Below the pieces are notes generated by a model. It worked only from the letters and a program-made list of their open reading frames with translations. It was not told the origin of the DNA and ran no database searches. Source: Clostridiales bacterium UBA1770 (GTDB lineage: Bacteria > Bacillota > Clostridia > Oscillospirales > CAG-272). Taken from it: a DNA stretch of 30,915 nucleotides. The stretch's first letter is position 1, and each line of letters begins with the position of its first letter. The position numbers were made by a program, and so were the translations under genes. This document shows positions 6,352 through 14,274 of the stretch, piece by piece. The stretch spans positions 1 through 30,915 of the forward strand of contig DCGU01000052.1 of NCBI GenBank assembly GCA_002315325.1, in the 5' to 3' direction.

Positions 6352-7386
6352 TCAAATTTCCTTAATTCTATGGCATGCCACAAAATGTCCCTTCTCCACC
6401 TCTTCGAACTTCGGCCGTTCGCACGCGCACTGTTCCGTGGCGTACGGGCAGCGGGTGCGGAAAGGACAACCGGAAGGCGCATTGAGCGGGGAGGGAATAT
6501 CACCCTGCAGCGTGATGCGCTTGTTCTCCCGTGCCGTCTTGGGGTCGGGCATGGGCACGGCGCTCATCAATGCGCGGGAATAGGGATGCAGGGGATGGTC
6601 GTAAATCTCACGGGCGTCGGCCAGTTCCACCATATGGCCCAGGTACATGACGGCGATACGGTCGGAAATGTGGCGGACGACCAGCAGATCGTGCGCGATG
6701 AACAAATAGGTCAGCCCCATCTTTTCCTGCAGTTCGTCAAACATATTGATGACCTGCGCCTGGATGGATACGTCCAGGGCGGAAACGGGCTCGTCGCAGA
6801 CGATGAACTCGGGGTTGACGGCAAGCGAACGGGCGATACCGATACGCTGGCGCTGACCGCCGGAGAACTCGTGGGCGTAACGGGAAGCGTGCTCGGAGTT
6901 GAGCCCGACGTGGGCCATGAGTTCCAGAATCTTTTCGCGGCGCTCCTCGGCGTTTTTATACATATGATGGATATCGAGCGGCTCGCCGATGATATCCGAA
7001 ACCGTCATACGGGGGTTGAGGGAAGAGTAGGGGTCCTGGAACACGATGGTGCTCTTTTTGCGGAACTCGTGCAGGTCGGCCTTGGTTTTAACTTCCTTAC
7101 CGTCGTAAATGATTTTACCGGCGGTGGGTTTGTACAACTGGAGCAGCGTACGTCCGACGGTGGTTTTACCGCAACCGGACTCACCGACCAGGCCCAGGGT
7201 CTCGCCGCGTTTGATGCTGAAGGAAACGTCGTCCACGGCCTTCAGCGGTTTGGTTTTGAATAGCCCGGTGGAGATATCGAAATACTTTTTCAGATGTTCG
7301 ACAACGACCAGGTCGTTTTTATCCACGATGCCGGACTGCAGGTCGTCCTGTGCGGTTTCGTTTTGCAGTACTTTTTCATCTGTCAT
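6352..7386 (-). CDS. oppF: Oligopeptide ABC transporter ATPase OppF
   Basis: Predicted 344-residue ABC ATPase. Walker A is GESGCGKT, the signature is FSGGQRQRIGIARSLA, and Walker B is FIVCDEPVSALD. The C-terminal extension (PSPLNAPSGCPFRTRCPYAT ...) carries the cysteine-rich oligopeptide/dipeptide transporter domain that in this family binds an iron-sulphur cluster. It pairs with OppD to form the nucleotide-binding dimer. AAAGGAGG lies eight bases before the ATG, and the start overlaps the end of oppD by 11 bases, consistent with coupled translation. Confidence 0.94.
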   Translation of the reverse strand: MTDEKVLQNETAQDDLQSGIVDKNDLVVVEHLKKYFDISTGLFKTKPLKAVDDVSFSIKRGETLGLVGESGCGKTTVGRTLLQLYKPTAGKIIYDGKEVKTKADLHEFRKKSTIVFQDPYSSLNPRMTVSDIIGEPLDIHHMYKNAEERREKILELMAHVGLNSEHASRYAHEFSGGQRQRIGIARSLAVNPEFIVCDEPVSALDVSIQAQVINMFDELQEKMGLTYLFIAHDLLVVRHISDRIAVMYLGHMVELADAREIYDHPLHPYSRALMSAVPMPDPKTARENKRITLQGDIPSPLNAPSGCPFRTRCPYATEQCACERPKFEEVEKGHFVACHRIKEI

Positions 7387-8428
7387 TGGAGGCGTCCTCC
7401 TTTCCTGCGTCGGCCGCAGCTTCCTCTTCTGTATCGGTCAGCGTGATGCTGCCCTCGTCCACGCCGGCCTTGACGTTGCACCAGCAGCGGGCGTAATGGC
7501 ATTCGTTGATGACCATATTGTCGGGACGCATTGTCGTGCAGACGTGCATAGCGGCGTCGCAGCGCGGTGCGAAGGGACAACCGGCCGGCATATTCAGCAG
7601 GTCAATCGGCGTACCCGTGATGGGCTGCAGCTTCTCGCCGTCGTTGGACAGCGTCGGAATGGAGCGCAACAGGCCCTTGGTATATTCGTGGCAGGGGTTA
7701 TAGAAGATTTCGTCGGCGGTACCCTGTTCGCAAATGGAACCGGCGTACATAACGATCACTTCATCGCAAATCTGGGCGATGACACCCAGGTCGTGGGTAA
7801 TCATAATGATGGCCATACCCAGCTTTTTCTGCAGGTCCGTCATCAGGTCGATAATCTGCGCCTGAATGGTGACGTCCAGGGCGGTGGTCGGCTCGTCGGC
7901 AATCAGAATGTCGGGCTCGCAGGCCAGGGCCATGGCGATGACGATACGCTGGCGCATACCGCCGGAGAATTCGTGGGGATATTGGTTCATACGCTTTTCG
8001 GGCTCGTTGATGTTAACCAGCTTCAGCATTTCGACGGCACGGTCCCACGCCTCTTCCTTGTTACGGTCGGTGTGGAGCAAAATGGCCTCGGTCAGCTGGT
8101 GCCCGATGGTGTACGTCGGGTTGAGCGACGTCATGGGGTCCTGGAAAATGATGGAAATCTTATTGCCGCGGATGGACTTCATGGTCTTTTCATCCGCACC
8201 GACGAGCTCCTGTCCCTTGAACTTGACGGAACCGCCGACGATTTTGCCGGTGGGGGCCAAAATCTGCATAATGGAGTAGGCCGTGACGGATTTACCGGAA
8301 CCGGATTCACCCACGATGCCCAGCACCTTGCCGCTGTCCAGGTTAAAGGAGACGCCGTTGACGGCGCGGACTTCGCCCGCGTCGGTAAAGAAGGAGGTAT
8401 GGAGGTCGCGTACTTCAAGCATTGCCAT
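7376..8428 (-). CDS. oppD: Oligopeptide ABC transporter ATPase OppD
   Basis: Predicted 350-residue ABC ATPase with Walker A GESGSGKS, signature FSGGMRQRIVIAMALA, Walker B ILIADEPTTALD and the C-terminal domain with PAGCPFAPRCDAA. The ATG at 8428 was chosen because AAGGAGG lies eight bases upstream; the open frame to 8464 would overlap oppC and has no site. The Shine-Dalgarno sequence follows directly on the oppC stop codon. Together with OppF it powers peptide import through OppBC on the cytoplasmic face of the membrane. Confidence 0.94.
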   Translation of the reverse strand: MAMLEVRDLHTSFFTDAGEVRAVNGVSFNLDSGKVLGIVGESGSGKSVTAYSIMQILAPTGKIVGGSVKFKGQELVGADEKTMKSIRGNKISIIFQDPMTSLNPTYTIGHQLTEAILLHTDRNKEEAWDRAVEMLKLVNINEPEKRMNQYPHEFSGGMRQRIVIAMALACEPDILIADEPTTALDVTIQAQIIDLMTDLQKKLGMAIIMITHDLGVIAQICDEVIVMYAGSICEQGTADEIFYNPCHEYTKGLLRSIPTLSNDGEKLQPITGTPIDLLNMPAGCPFAPRCDAAMHVCTTMRPDNMVINECHYARCWCNVKAGVDEGSITLTDTEEEAAADAGKEDASNDR

Positions 8429-8441
8429 GTCCGTATCCTCC

Positions 8442-9500
8442 TTAACTGTTAAGCTTGGGGTCAAACGCGTCGCGCAGACCGTCGCCGAAGAGGTTGAGGG
8501 ACAGCACGATGAGCGAAATGACGATAGCGGGAATAATCAAACGATAGGCGTAGGAGCTGACGCCGTTCATAGCGTCGGACGCCAGGGAACCGAGTGAGGG
8601 CATGGGCGCATTAACACCCAACCCCAAGAAGGAAAGATAACTTTCGGTAAAGATAGCGGAGGGAATCTGCAGGGCCGTGGAAATGATGACGACACCGATG
8701 CAGTTGGGCATTAGGTGCTTGCGGATGACCCAGCTGCCCTTGGCGCCGGCTGCCTGTGCCGCCAGCACGTATTCCTGCTCACGCAGGGACAGAATCTGGC
8801 CGCGGATCAGACGTGCCATGGACACCCAATATAACAAACCGAAGACGATAAACAGCGAAATAATATTGGCACCGATTTTGGCTAAGAACGTGCCCTCAAT
8901 CTTGGCACCCAGCGTTTCGTTGAGCACGGCTGCCAGCAAAATAATCATCAACATATCGGGCAGTGAGTAGATGATATCGACGATACGCATGATGATGATA
9001 TCCACCTTGCCGCCGCAATAACCGGCCACGGAACCGATCAGGATGCCGATGACCAGGACGATGAGCGACGCGAAGAAGCCGACGGCCAATGAAATACGCG
9101 TGCCGTAAACGACACGGATGAAGTAGTCACGGCCGGCAGAGTCGGTACCGAAGACGTGCGGGAAGATATCCTCGCCGGCGGCGATGCGCGCCTGCTCGGT
9201 TTTGCCGTAGGTAAAGGGTTTGAGGTTGGCGTAGGAGCCGTCCACGGGTTTACCGGGGGTGATGCCCAGCTGCTGGTCGTAAGCGTAGGGCCAGAACGTG
9301 GGCAGGATGATGCTGGAGAGCGTGATTAAAATGATAATAATGAAGCTGACGAAGGCAACTTTGTTTTTGAGCAGGCGCTTGACACCGTCGCGGAAGAAGG
9401 TCGTGGAGGGGCGCATCTGCACCATATAGGCCTTTTCTTCAGCGGTGGCGGGCAGGAAGGCATCCACGTTCAGATGCAGACTGAAAGGTTTACGCAGCAT
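8442..9500 (-). CDS. oppC: Oligopeptide ABC transporter permease OppC
   Basis: Predicted 352-residue permease of the binding-protein-dependent transport family with about six membrane helices. The N-terminal OppC_N region (GVKRLLKNKVAFVSFIIIIL) is followed by a periplasm-side loop with HVFGTDSAGRDYF, a typical OppC/DppC motif. The cytoplasmic EAA-like loop is QEYVLAAQAAGAKGSWVIRK. A GGAGGA site lies nine bases before the ATG. It forms the transmembrane pore with OppB. Confidence 0.93.
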   Translation of the reverse strand: MLRKPFSLHLNVDAFLPATAEEKAYMVQMRPSTTFFRDGVKRLLKNKVAFVSFIIIILITLSSIILPTFWPYAYDQQLGITPGKPVDGSYANLKPFTYGKTEQARIAAGEDIFPHVFGTDSAGRDYFIRVVYGTRISLAVGFFASLIVLVIGILIGSVAGYCGGKVDIIIMRIVDIIYSLPDMLMIILLAAVLNETLGAKIEGTFLAKIGANIISLFIVFGLLYWVSMARLIRGQILSLREQEYVLAAQAAGAKGSWVIRKHLMPNCIGVVIISTALQIPSAIFTESYLSFLGLGVNAPMPSLGSLASDAMNGVSSYAYRLIIPAIVISLIVLSLNLFGDGLRDAFDPKLNS

Positions 9501-9515
9501 GGATCGGCTTCCTCC

Positions 9516-10526
9516 TTACTCAAACTTAATACGCGGGTCAACCACTTTGTACATGATATCGCCGATGAGGTTCATAATGATAATCAAAATGGCCAGTACG
9601 ATGGTGGTACCCATAATCAGGGAATAGTCACGGTTGGTGATACTGGACACGAAGTCGCGGCCGATGCCGGGCACGGCAAAGATCTTTTCCACGACCAGGG
9701 AACCCGTGACGATGTACGCCAGCATGGGCCCGAAGTAGGTGATGACGGGAATCAGGGCGTTCTTCAGCGCGTGACCGAAGATAATCTTGGCACGGGAGAC
9801 ACCCTTGGCACGGGCGGTACGGATGTAATCCTGCCCCAGCACGTCCAACATACTGGAACGCGTCAAACGCGTGATGTTGGCCAGAGGGGAGAGGGACAGC
9901 GTGATGACCGGCAAAATCAAACCGCCGGCGGACGCACCGTTGGCCGGCACCCATTGCAGCGTCACGGCAAACAGCAATAGGAACAGCGTACCCATAATAA
10001 ACGACGGCATTGAAATGAAGGCCGTGGTGACCACCATAATGACGCGGTCAATCGGTTTGTTGCGGCGCAGGGCGGCAACGGAACCCAGCACGACACCGCA
10101 GCCAAGCGCGATGACGGCGGCAACGACACCCAGTTTTGCGGAGGTCTTCAGGCCCGTGGCAATGACGTCGTTGACGTTCTTACCGCGGAGTTTTAAGGAC
10201 GGACCGAAGTCGAACTTGGTCACGACGTCCTTTAAATACGTGGTGTATTGTTCGAACAGGGGCTTGTCCAGACCGTATTTAGCCTCCAGCGCTGCCTTGG
10301 CCTGCTCGGTAATGGCCTTTTCTTTGTTGAAAGGACCGCCCGGCACGGCGTGCATAACGAAGAAGGTAATGGTGATGACAACCCAGATGGTCAAGAGCGC
10401 CAGCAAGAGGCGTTTGATGATATAGGCGAGCGTCTTGGGGTCGACGCTGATGCTGAAGGCGTGGGTCGAAGTGTGCTGCGACCGCCGGCCTTGTTGATTG
10501 GACGTGACTTGGTTTTGACTGTCCAT
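9516..10526 (-). CDS. oppB: Oligopeptide ABC transporter permease OppB
   Basis: Predicted 336-residue permease, first gene of the operon. It begins with a hydrophilic N-terminal extension of about 30 residues rich in Q, N, S and H, then a first membrane helix (LLLALLTIWVVITITFFVMH). The EAA-like loop is QDYIRTARAKGVSRAKIIFG. The ATG at 10526 follows GGAAAGGGGG; the open frame to 10589 would start near the predicted transcription start. The extension is longer than in most OppB proteins, which is the only odd trait seen. Confidence 0.93.
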   Translation of the reverse strand: MDSQNQVTSNQQGRRSQHTSTHAFSISVDPKTLAYIIKRLLLALLTIWVVITITFFVMHAVPGGPFNKEKAITEQAKAALEAKYGLDKPLFEQYTTYLKDVVTKFDFGPSLKLRGKNVNDVIATGLKTSAKLGVVAAVIALGCGVVLGSVAALRRNKPIDRVIMVVTTAFISMPSFIMGTLFLLLFAVTLQWVPANGASAGGLILPVITLSLSPLANITRLTRSSMLDVLGQDYIRTARAKGVSRAKIIFGHALKNALIPVITYFGPMLAYIVTGSLVVEKIFAVPGIGRDFVSSITNRDYSLIMGTTIVLAILIIIMNLIGDIMYKVVDPRIKFE

Positions 10527-10600
10527 AATGATTGCCCCCTTTCCACGGGAAAAAGAATAATTTATCACTTTAGCATAGTAAAACGCCATAGTTAATATAT

Positions 10601-10629
10601 ATTATATAATAATAGGGGCGGATTGTCAA
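10601..10629 (-). promoter_or_regulatory. Consensus promoter of the opp operon
   Basis: On the minus strand TTGACA (10624-10629) and TATAAT (10601-10606) are both perfect and 17 bases apart. This gives a leader of about 68 bases before oppB. No riboswitch or T-box could be recognised in so short a leader. Confidence 0.85.
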
Positions 10630-10640
10630 GCAATCCGCCC
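10616..10640. promoter_or_regulatory. Perfect palindrome over the opp -35 box
   Basis: GGGCGGATTG and CAATCCGCCC form a perfect 10-bp inverted repeat with a five-base centre. Its centre contains part of the TTGACA -35 box, so a protein bound here would block the opp promoter. It lacks a T tract on either side, which argues against a terminator. Confidence 0.6.
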
Positions 10641-10695
10641 TGTATATATGCATAAATGAGGCAATTCTCTTATATATTGCGCGTGAAATAATGGG

Positions 10696-10750
10696 AATAT
10701 GCATCAACGTTGCATATTATGCAAAAAGCATTCCGCCAACAGCGGAACGC
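10696..10750. promoter_or_regulatory. Two dyad elements in the opp-AlbA_2 intergenic region
   Basis: AATATGCA (10696-10703) and TGCATATT (10711-10718) form an 8-bp dyad around a CAACGTTG core, and GCATTCCGC (10728-10736) pairs with GCGGAACGC (10742-10750) except at one position. Neither overlaps a promoter that I recognise. Function is unknown. Confidence 0.4.
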
Positions 10751-10788
10751 AGGGGATTGCGCAGCAATAACGGGAGGTGATTTGTTAA

Positions 10789-10884
10789 TTGTCACGCCGA
10801 AAACATTCTTGTCACATTCTTGTCATCTTGTTGACAAGAAGAGAAGAACGTGATACAATACGTACCAAACAAATAGATTTGTCA
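10789..10884. promoter_or_regulatory. Array of five TTGTCA sites
   Basis: TTGTCA occurs at 10789, 10809, 10820 and 10879, and inverted (TGACAA) at 10832. The first four are spaced 20, 11 and 12 bases, near multiples of one helical turn; the inverted copy overlaps the -35 box and the last one abuts the Shine-Dalgarno sequence. CATTCTTGTCA is directly repeated at 10804-10825. This looks like a multi-site operator, perhaps for the product of the next gene. Confidence 0.55.
10831..10859 (+). promoter_or_regulatory. Promoter of the AlbA_2 regulator gene
   Basis: TTGACA (10831-10836) and TACAAT (10854-10859) are separated by 17 bases, 37 bases before the ATG. The -35 box is part of the CTTGTTGACAAG dyad. 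Confidence 0.75.
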
Positions 10885-10895
10885 CGGAGGTTGTA

Positions 10896-12203
10896 ATGGT
10901 TTTTTCAGAAAGTGAAACGGTTGAGCTTAAATCTATTTACGTTGACGAAATTAAAAAGGAAATTATTGCTTTTGCAAATACGCACGGCGGGGTTATTTTT
11001 GTCGGGGTAGAAGATGACGGGGAAATATGCGGAGTGGATAATCCGGATAATCTAATCAGACAGATCTCAAATGCAGCACGTGATGCCATCAAACCGGACG
11101 TAACGATGTTTATACGCTATGAAACGAAAACAATAGATGATAAGAAAATTGTTGAAGTTGACGTTCAGTGCGGTGCGCGCCGTCCGTATTATCTCGCAGC
11201 GAAAGGCTTGCGTCCCGAAGGTGTATTCGTCCGTCAAGGAACTTCGTCTGTCCCCGCTTCAGACACAATGATCCGGCAGATGATTAAAGAAACCGATGGT
11301 GACAACTACGAAGACGTTCGTTCGCTCAATCAAGAACTGACGTTTGATAAAGTAACGACCGAATTTGCCAAACGCGGTTTTCCTCTTGAACAATCGCAAA
11401 TGAGAACTCTCGGCATGATAGATGCGGACGGGTTGTATTCCAACCTCGCACTTTTGTTATCCGACCAATGCCCACATATTATAAAGGCCGCAACGTTCGG
11501 TGGAATCGATCAAAGCGATTTTCAAAATCGTCGTGAATTTACCGGTTCTCTCCTCAAACAATTAGAAGAGGCATATGCCTATCTTGATTTGCGTAATCAA
11601 ACAAAGGCAACCTTTGAAGGATTGCTCCGCATTGACCATAGAGACTATCCGGATACGGCAATCCGCGAGTCACTGCTCAACGCCATCGTTCATCGTGATT
11701 ACGCCGTTTCCGCAAGTACACTCATCGGTGTGTACGCAGACCGTGTTGAAATAATCTCTATCGGAGGGCTTGCCGGCGGAATATCATTTGACGATATGAT
11801 GCTCGGTGTTTCCTATTGCCGCAACCATAAATTGGCAGACGTGTTCTACCGTCTCGGATTGATTGAAGCATACGGTACCGGCATGAATAAAATTATGTCT
11901 TCCTACAAAGGCACTCCCGGAAAGCCGGAAATTCAGGTATCGACCGGCGCGTTCAAAACCGTGCTTCCCAACCTAAATGCAGCGGTTATCGGCAAAACGT
12001 CGGTTTCTTCTCAAACACTTGATAAGAAAGAACAAGTTGTGTTCAAATTATTTGAGAAGCAAACGCCGCTTACTCGTGCGGAAATTGAGAAAGCACTTGG
12101 CGTTTCCACTTCTTCTGCATGCCGAATCATCAAAAGGATGATTCAAAACGGTGTTCTTTCCACTGACGGAAATGGAAAAAATGCGAAGTATTATCTCAAA
12201 TAA
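10896..12203 (+). CDS. AlbA_2 / HATPase_c_4 regulator with C-terminal winged helix
   Basis: Predicted 435-residue protein of the widespread family annotated as RNA-binding or ATP-dependent DNA helicase-related. Residues about 5-125 match the AlbA_2 (schlafen-like) domain: ESETVELKS, FANTHGGVIFVGVEDDGEI and GVFVRQGTSS. The middle holds a HATPase_c_4-like region (RESLLNAIVHRDYAV, ISIGGLAGG, GLIEAYGTGMNKI). The last 70 residues look like a winged helix (TRAEIEKALGVSTSSACRII). CGGAGG lies five bases before the ATG. It is a single-gene transcription unit between its own promoter and a strong terminator. Members are presumed nucleic-acid-binding regulators; ligand and target are unknown. Autoregulation through the TTGTCA array is inference. 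Confidence 0.85.
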   Translation: MVFSESETVELKSIYVDEIKKEIIAFANTHGGVIFVGVEDDGEICGVDNPDNLIRQISNAARDAIKPDVTMFIRYETKTIDDKKIVEVDVQCGARRPYYLAAKGLRPEGVFVRQGTSSVPASDTMIRQMIKETDGDNYEDVRSLNQELTFDKVTTEFAKRGFPLEQSQMRTLGMIDADGLYSNLALLLSDQCPHIIKAATFGGIDQSDFQNRREFTGSLLKQLEEAYAYLDLRNQTKATFEGLLRIDHRDYPDTAIRESLLNAIVHRDYAVSASTLIGVYADRVEIISIGGLAGGISFDDMMLGVSYCRNHKLADVFYRLGLIEAYGTGMNKIMSSYKGTPGKPEIQVSTGAFKTVLPNLNAAVIGKTSVSSQTLDKKEQVVFKLFEKQTPLTRAEIEKALGVSTSSACRIIKRMIQNGVLSTDGNGKNAKYYLK

Positions 12204-12234
12204 AATGCAAGGTCAATGATAATCCAATGCTTTG

Positions 12235-12271
12235 AAAAAAGGTGCTCTACCGTTGGCAGAGCACCTTTTTT
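12235..12271. terminator. Bidirectional terminator between AlbA_2 gene and ddl
   Basis: GGTGCTCT (12241-12248) and AGAGCACC (12258-12265) form the stem, preceded by six A and followed by six T. It serves the plus-strand gene and, read on the minus strand, ddl. Confidence 0.9.
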
Positions 12272-12300
12272 CATTATTTCTTTATTCATTATTTCTTTAT
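12271..12300. repeat. 15-bp perfect tandem duplication at the ddl stop codon
   Basis: TCATTATTTCTTTAT occurs twice in direct tandem at 12271-12285 and 12286-12300. The ddl stop codon lies in the second copy, so the duplication replicates the end of the gene without altering the protein. Confidence 0.9.
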
Positions 12301-13335
12301 TGCCAATTCAATAATCTTCCGGCACAGTTTCCCATAGGACAATCCTGTCGCGGCGGCGGCCTGCGGGAGCAGGCTTGTCGGCGTCATGCCGGGCAGCGTA
12401 TTGGCTTCCAATATCCACAGCTGTCCCTGTGCGTCCAGCATCATATCAAATCGGGCGTAGCAGGACAGGCGCATGGCACGGAAGGCACTTTCGGCCAGTT
12501 CAGCCGCGCAGTGTGCCGTTTCAGCGTCCAGCGGGGCAGGGCAGATTTCCTCGGTCAGGCCCGCCTGGTATTTGTTCTTGTAATCGTAAAAACCTGTCTT
12601 GGGGCGAATCTCGATGGCAGGGAGCGCTTTGCCGTCCAGTACGCCGACGGTGAGCTCACGGCCGATGATGCGCGCTTCGGCCATCATTTCGTCGGTGGGG
12701 GCGGCAGCGGATAAAATGCTTTGGGCTTCTTCCCACGTTGCCGGCAGCCAGACGCCGACACTGGAGCCGCCGCAGGTCTGCTTGAGTACGGGCGGGTTGG
12801 CAAACGTCTTTTTCAATTCGTTAAATTGGGACGTCAGTTCGGCGGCGGAGCCGTAACGCCATACGGGTGTGGGCAGGTTTGCCGCCTGCAGGATGCGTTT
12901 GGCAATATCCTTATCCATGGCAATGGCGCTGCCCAGGTGTCCCGAACCGGTGTAGACGACGCCCAGCGTATCCAGCATGGCCTGCACCTGGCCGTTTTCA
13001 CCCATGCCGCCGTGCAATGCCAAAAAGACGACGTCGGCCGCTTGGCACAATACCGGTACGTTTTTACCGACGTTGGGCAATTGCTCGCGCAGGGCGGCGT
13101 CGGGCGCATCGGTGCCGATATGCGGCACCTCGCCCGCAACGTTTGTGAACAGCGTGTGCAGGTCGGCGGGCAGATGATCGGCGTCGCACGACAGGTCCCA
13201 CAAGAGTACCTTGAAGCCCTCCTCGACGAGTGCCTTGGCAACCAGGGCCCCGGAGGTCAGCGACACGTCGCGTTCCGTCGAGTTCCCCCCGCACAGGACC
13301 AATATATTTTCGGGATTTGTCATTTTTGGTTTCAT
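12289..13335 (-). CDS. ddl: D-alanine--D-alanine ligase
   Basis: Predicted 348-residue ATP-grasp enzyme that joins two D-alanines for the peptidoglycan stem peptide. N-terminal VLCGGNSTERDVSLTSG is the Ddl opening, and LALHGGMGENGQVQAMLD is the D-Ala-binding region. ATP-grasp elements are TCGGSSVGVW, RELTVGVLDGKALPAIEI and ILEANTLPGMTPTSLLPQAA. The tyrosine in FYDYKNKYQAG agrees with D-Ala-D-Ala rather than D-Ala-D-Lac ligases. AGAAGG lies seven bases before the ATG; an inner Met at residue 5 is a less likely start. A DUF559 gene lies 19 bases upstream on the same strand, so they may be co-transcribed. Confidence 0.95.
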   Translation of the reverse strand: MKPKMTNPENILVLCGGNSTERDVSLTSGALVAKALVEEGFKVLLWDLSCDADHLPADLHTLFTNVAGEVPHIGTDAPDAALREQLPNVGKNVPVLCQAADVVFLALHGGMGENGQVQAMLDTLGVVYTGSGHLGSAIAMDKDIAKRILQAANLPTPVWRYGSAAELTSQFNELKKTFANPPVLKQTCGGSSVGVWLPATWEEAQSILSAAAPTDEMMAEARIIGRELTVGVLDGKALPAIEIRPKTGFYDYKNKYQAGLTEEICPAPLDAETAHCAAELAESAFRAMRLSCYARFDMMLDAQGQLWILEANTLPGMTPTSLLPQAAAATGLSYGKLCRKIIELAIKK

Positions 13336-13354
13336 AATTAGGCCTTCTTATATA

Positions 13355-13735
13355 TCACTTATTTTGACTGCCGTTGACTTGCATTGTTTCATTGACAATC
13401 CTGGCAATGAAAATACATACGCCCTGAAAATTGGTATCAATTTGTTTATTCGTGATACGAATTACTTTCAAATCATATTCTTCCAGTATTTCCGTGCGGA
13501 GTTCATCTTTTTGGAGTCCTTCCTCAGTGTAATGCTGTGAACCATCGATTTCGATGATTAGTTTTGCATCGTGGCAATAAAAGTCAGCAATGAAATTGTC
13601 AATGGTTTTTTGCCGTTGGAATCGTACGGGATAGCCACGCAAAAAATCATACCATAAATGATTTTCCTGTGGGGTGGCGTTAGTTCTCAGGTCCTTGGCA
13701 AGAGGGATTATCTTCTCGTTATATTTGAGTGACAT
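13355..13735 (-). CDS. DUF559 endonuclease-like protein, paralogue 1
   Basis: Predicted 126-residue protein of the DUF559 family, which has a Vsr/restriction-endonuclease-like fold. The N-terminal half carries TPQENHLWYDFLRGYPVRFQ and the core carries FIADFYCHDAKLIIEIDGSQ followed by HY, where the acidic residues D...E-x-D resemble a nuclease active site. GGAGG lies four bases before the ATG. A paralogue at 16080-16457 shares the same plan. The 5' side is filled with hairpin repeat modules (13771-14212), and ddl follows 19 bases downstream. Family members are common in Clostridia, often in several copies; a substrate has not been generally established. A role in mobilising the nearby repeats is speculation. 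Confidence 0.85.
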   Translation of the reverse strand: MSLKYNEKIIPLAKDLRTNATPQENHLWYDFLRGYPVRFQRQKTIDNFIADFYCHDAKLIIEIDGSQHYTEEGLQKDELRTEILEEYDLKVIRITNKQIDTNFQGVCIFIARIVNETMQVNGSQNK

Positions 13736-13770
13736 AAGGCCTCCGTAATATTGGAAAGCGTTATCGTATC

Positions 13771-14212
13771 TTAGGCTCCCTCGTATCCTAGGCTCCCTCC
13801 GGGAGGGAGCTGGATGCCGCAGGCAGACTGAAGGAGCCCTGCGACAGAATGAATTACAGCGAGCAATATGTAGCTAAACTGATTAGCCCGCATGCTCCTT
13901 CAGTCACACTATGTGTGACAGCTCCCTCCCGGAGGGAGCCTTTGAATTTCATCATCACGGAAGAGAGACCCCCTCGGGCTTGCTGCACAATCCCACGTCT
14001 GCCGATTGTCTTGCGTAATCGTTCGGGGTACAATCCCTCAGTCGCCTACGGCGCCAGCCCCCTTTACACAAGGCGGCCTTTTTAGGTTCATTGCCACGGA
14101 AAGGAACGAGGAGAACTCCTTCAGGCTTTGCTAACGCAAATCCAGCTCCCTCCCCGAGGGAGCCTTTGAGAACGACGGCCTGCTTTAGGGCTTGCTAATG
14201 CAATCCCCATGC
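13771..14212. repeat. Repeat modules between DUF559-1 and prmC
   Basis: No gene is seen in this stretch. Modules visible are TGCC/GCA/GGCA at 13815-13825 (inverted frame), GTCACAC/TAT/GTGTGAC at 13903-13919, a GTCGCC/TAC/GGCGCC hairpin at 14041 onward, the CTTTTTAGGTTCATTGCC end module at about 14088-14105, TTTGC/TAAC/GCAAA at 14127-14140 and TTGC/TAAT/GCAA at 14192-14203. CTCCC/GAGGG pairs of the backbone recur throughout. Confidence 0.8.
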
Positions 14213-14237
14213 TCCGCCGTCAGCGGATCATATCCCC

Positions 14238-14274
14238 GTTGCAGAGATTGTCACTTCGTAACAATTTCTGCAAC
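14238..14274 (-). terminator. Hairpin spanning the prmC stop codon
   Basis: GTTGCAGAGATTGT (14238-14251) pairs with ACAATTTCTGCAAC (14261-14274) with one mismatch. The stem includes the last codons of prmC. No T tract follows on the minus strand, so it may stabilise the 3' end rather than terminate. Confidence 0.5.

Noticed and set aside
7109..8452. Open frame of 447 codons opposite oppD/oppF
   Set aside because: Shadow of two strongly supported ABC ATPase genes; no promoter, site or family.
10782..10853. Possible 23-residue leader peptide starting with TTG after GGAGGTGAT
   Set aside because: The Shine-Dalgarno match is good, but it lies upstream of and overlaps the only recognisable promoter, has no promoter of its own, and its codons coincide with the TTGTCA array. 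It may be a remnant of a lost gene.
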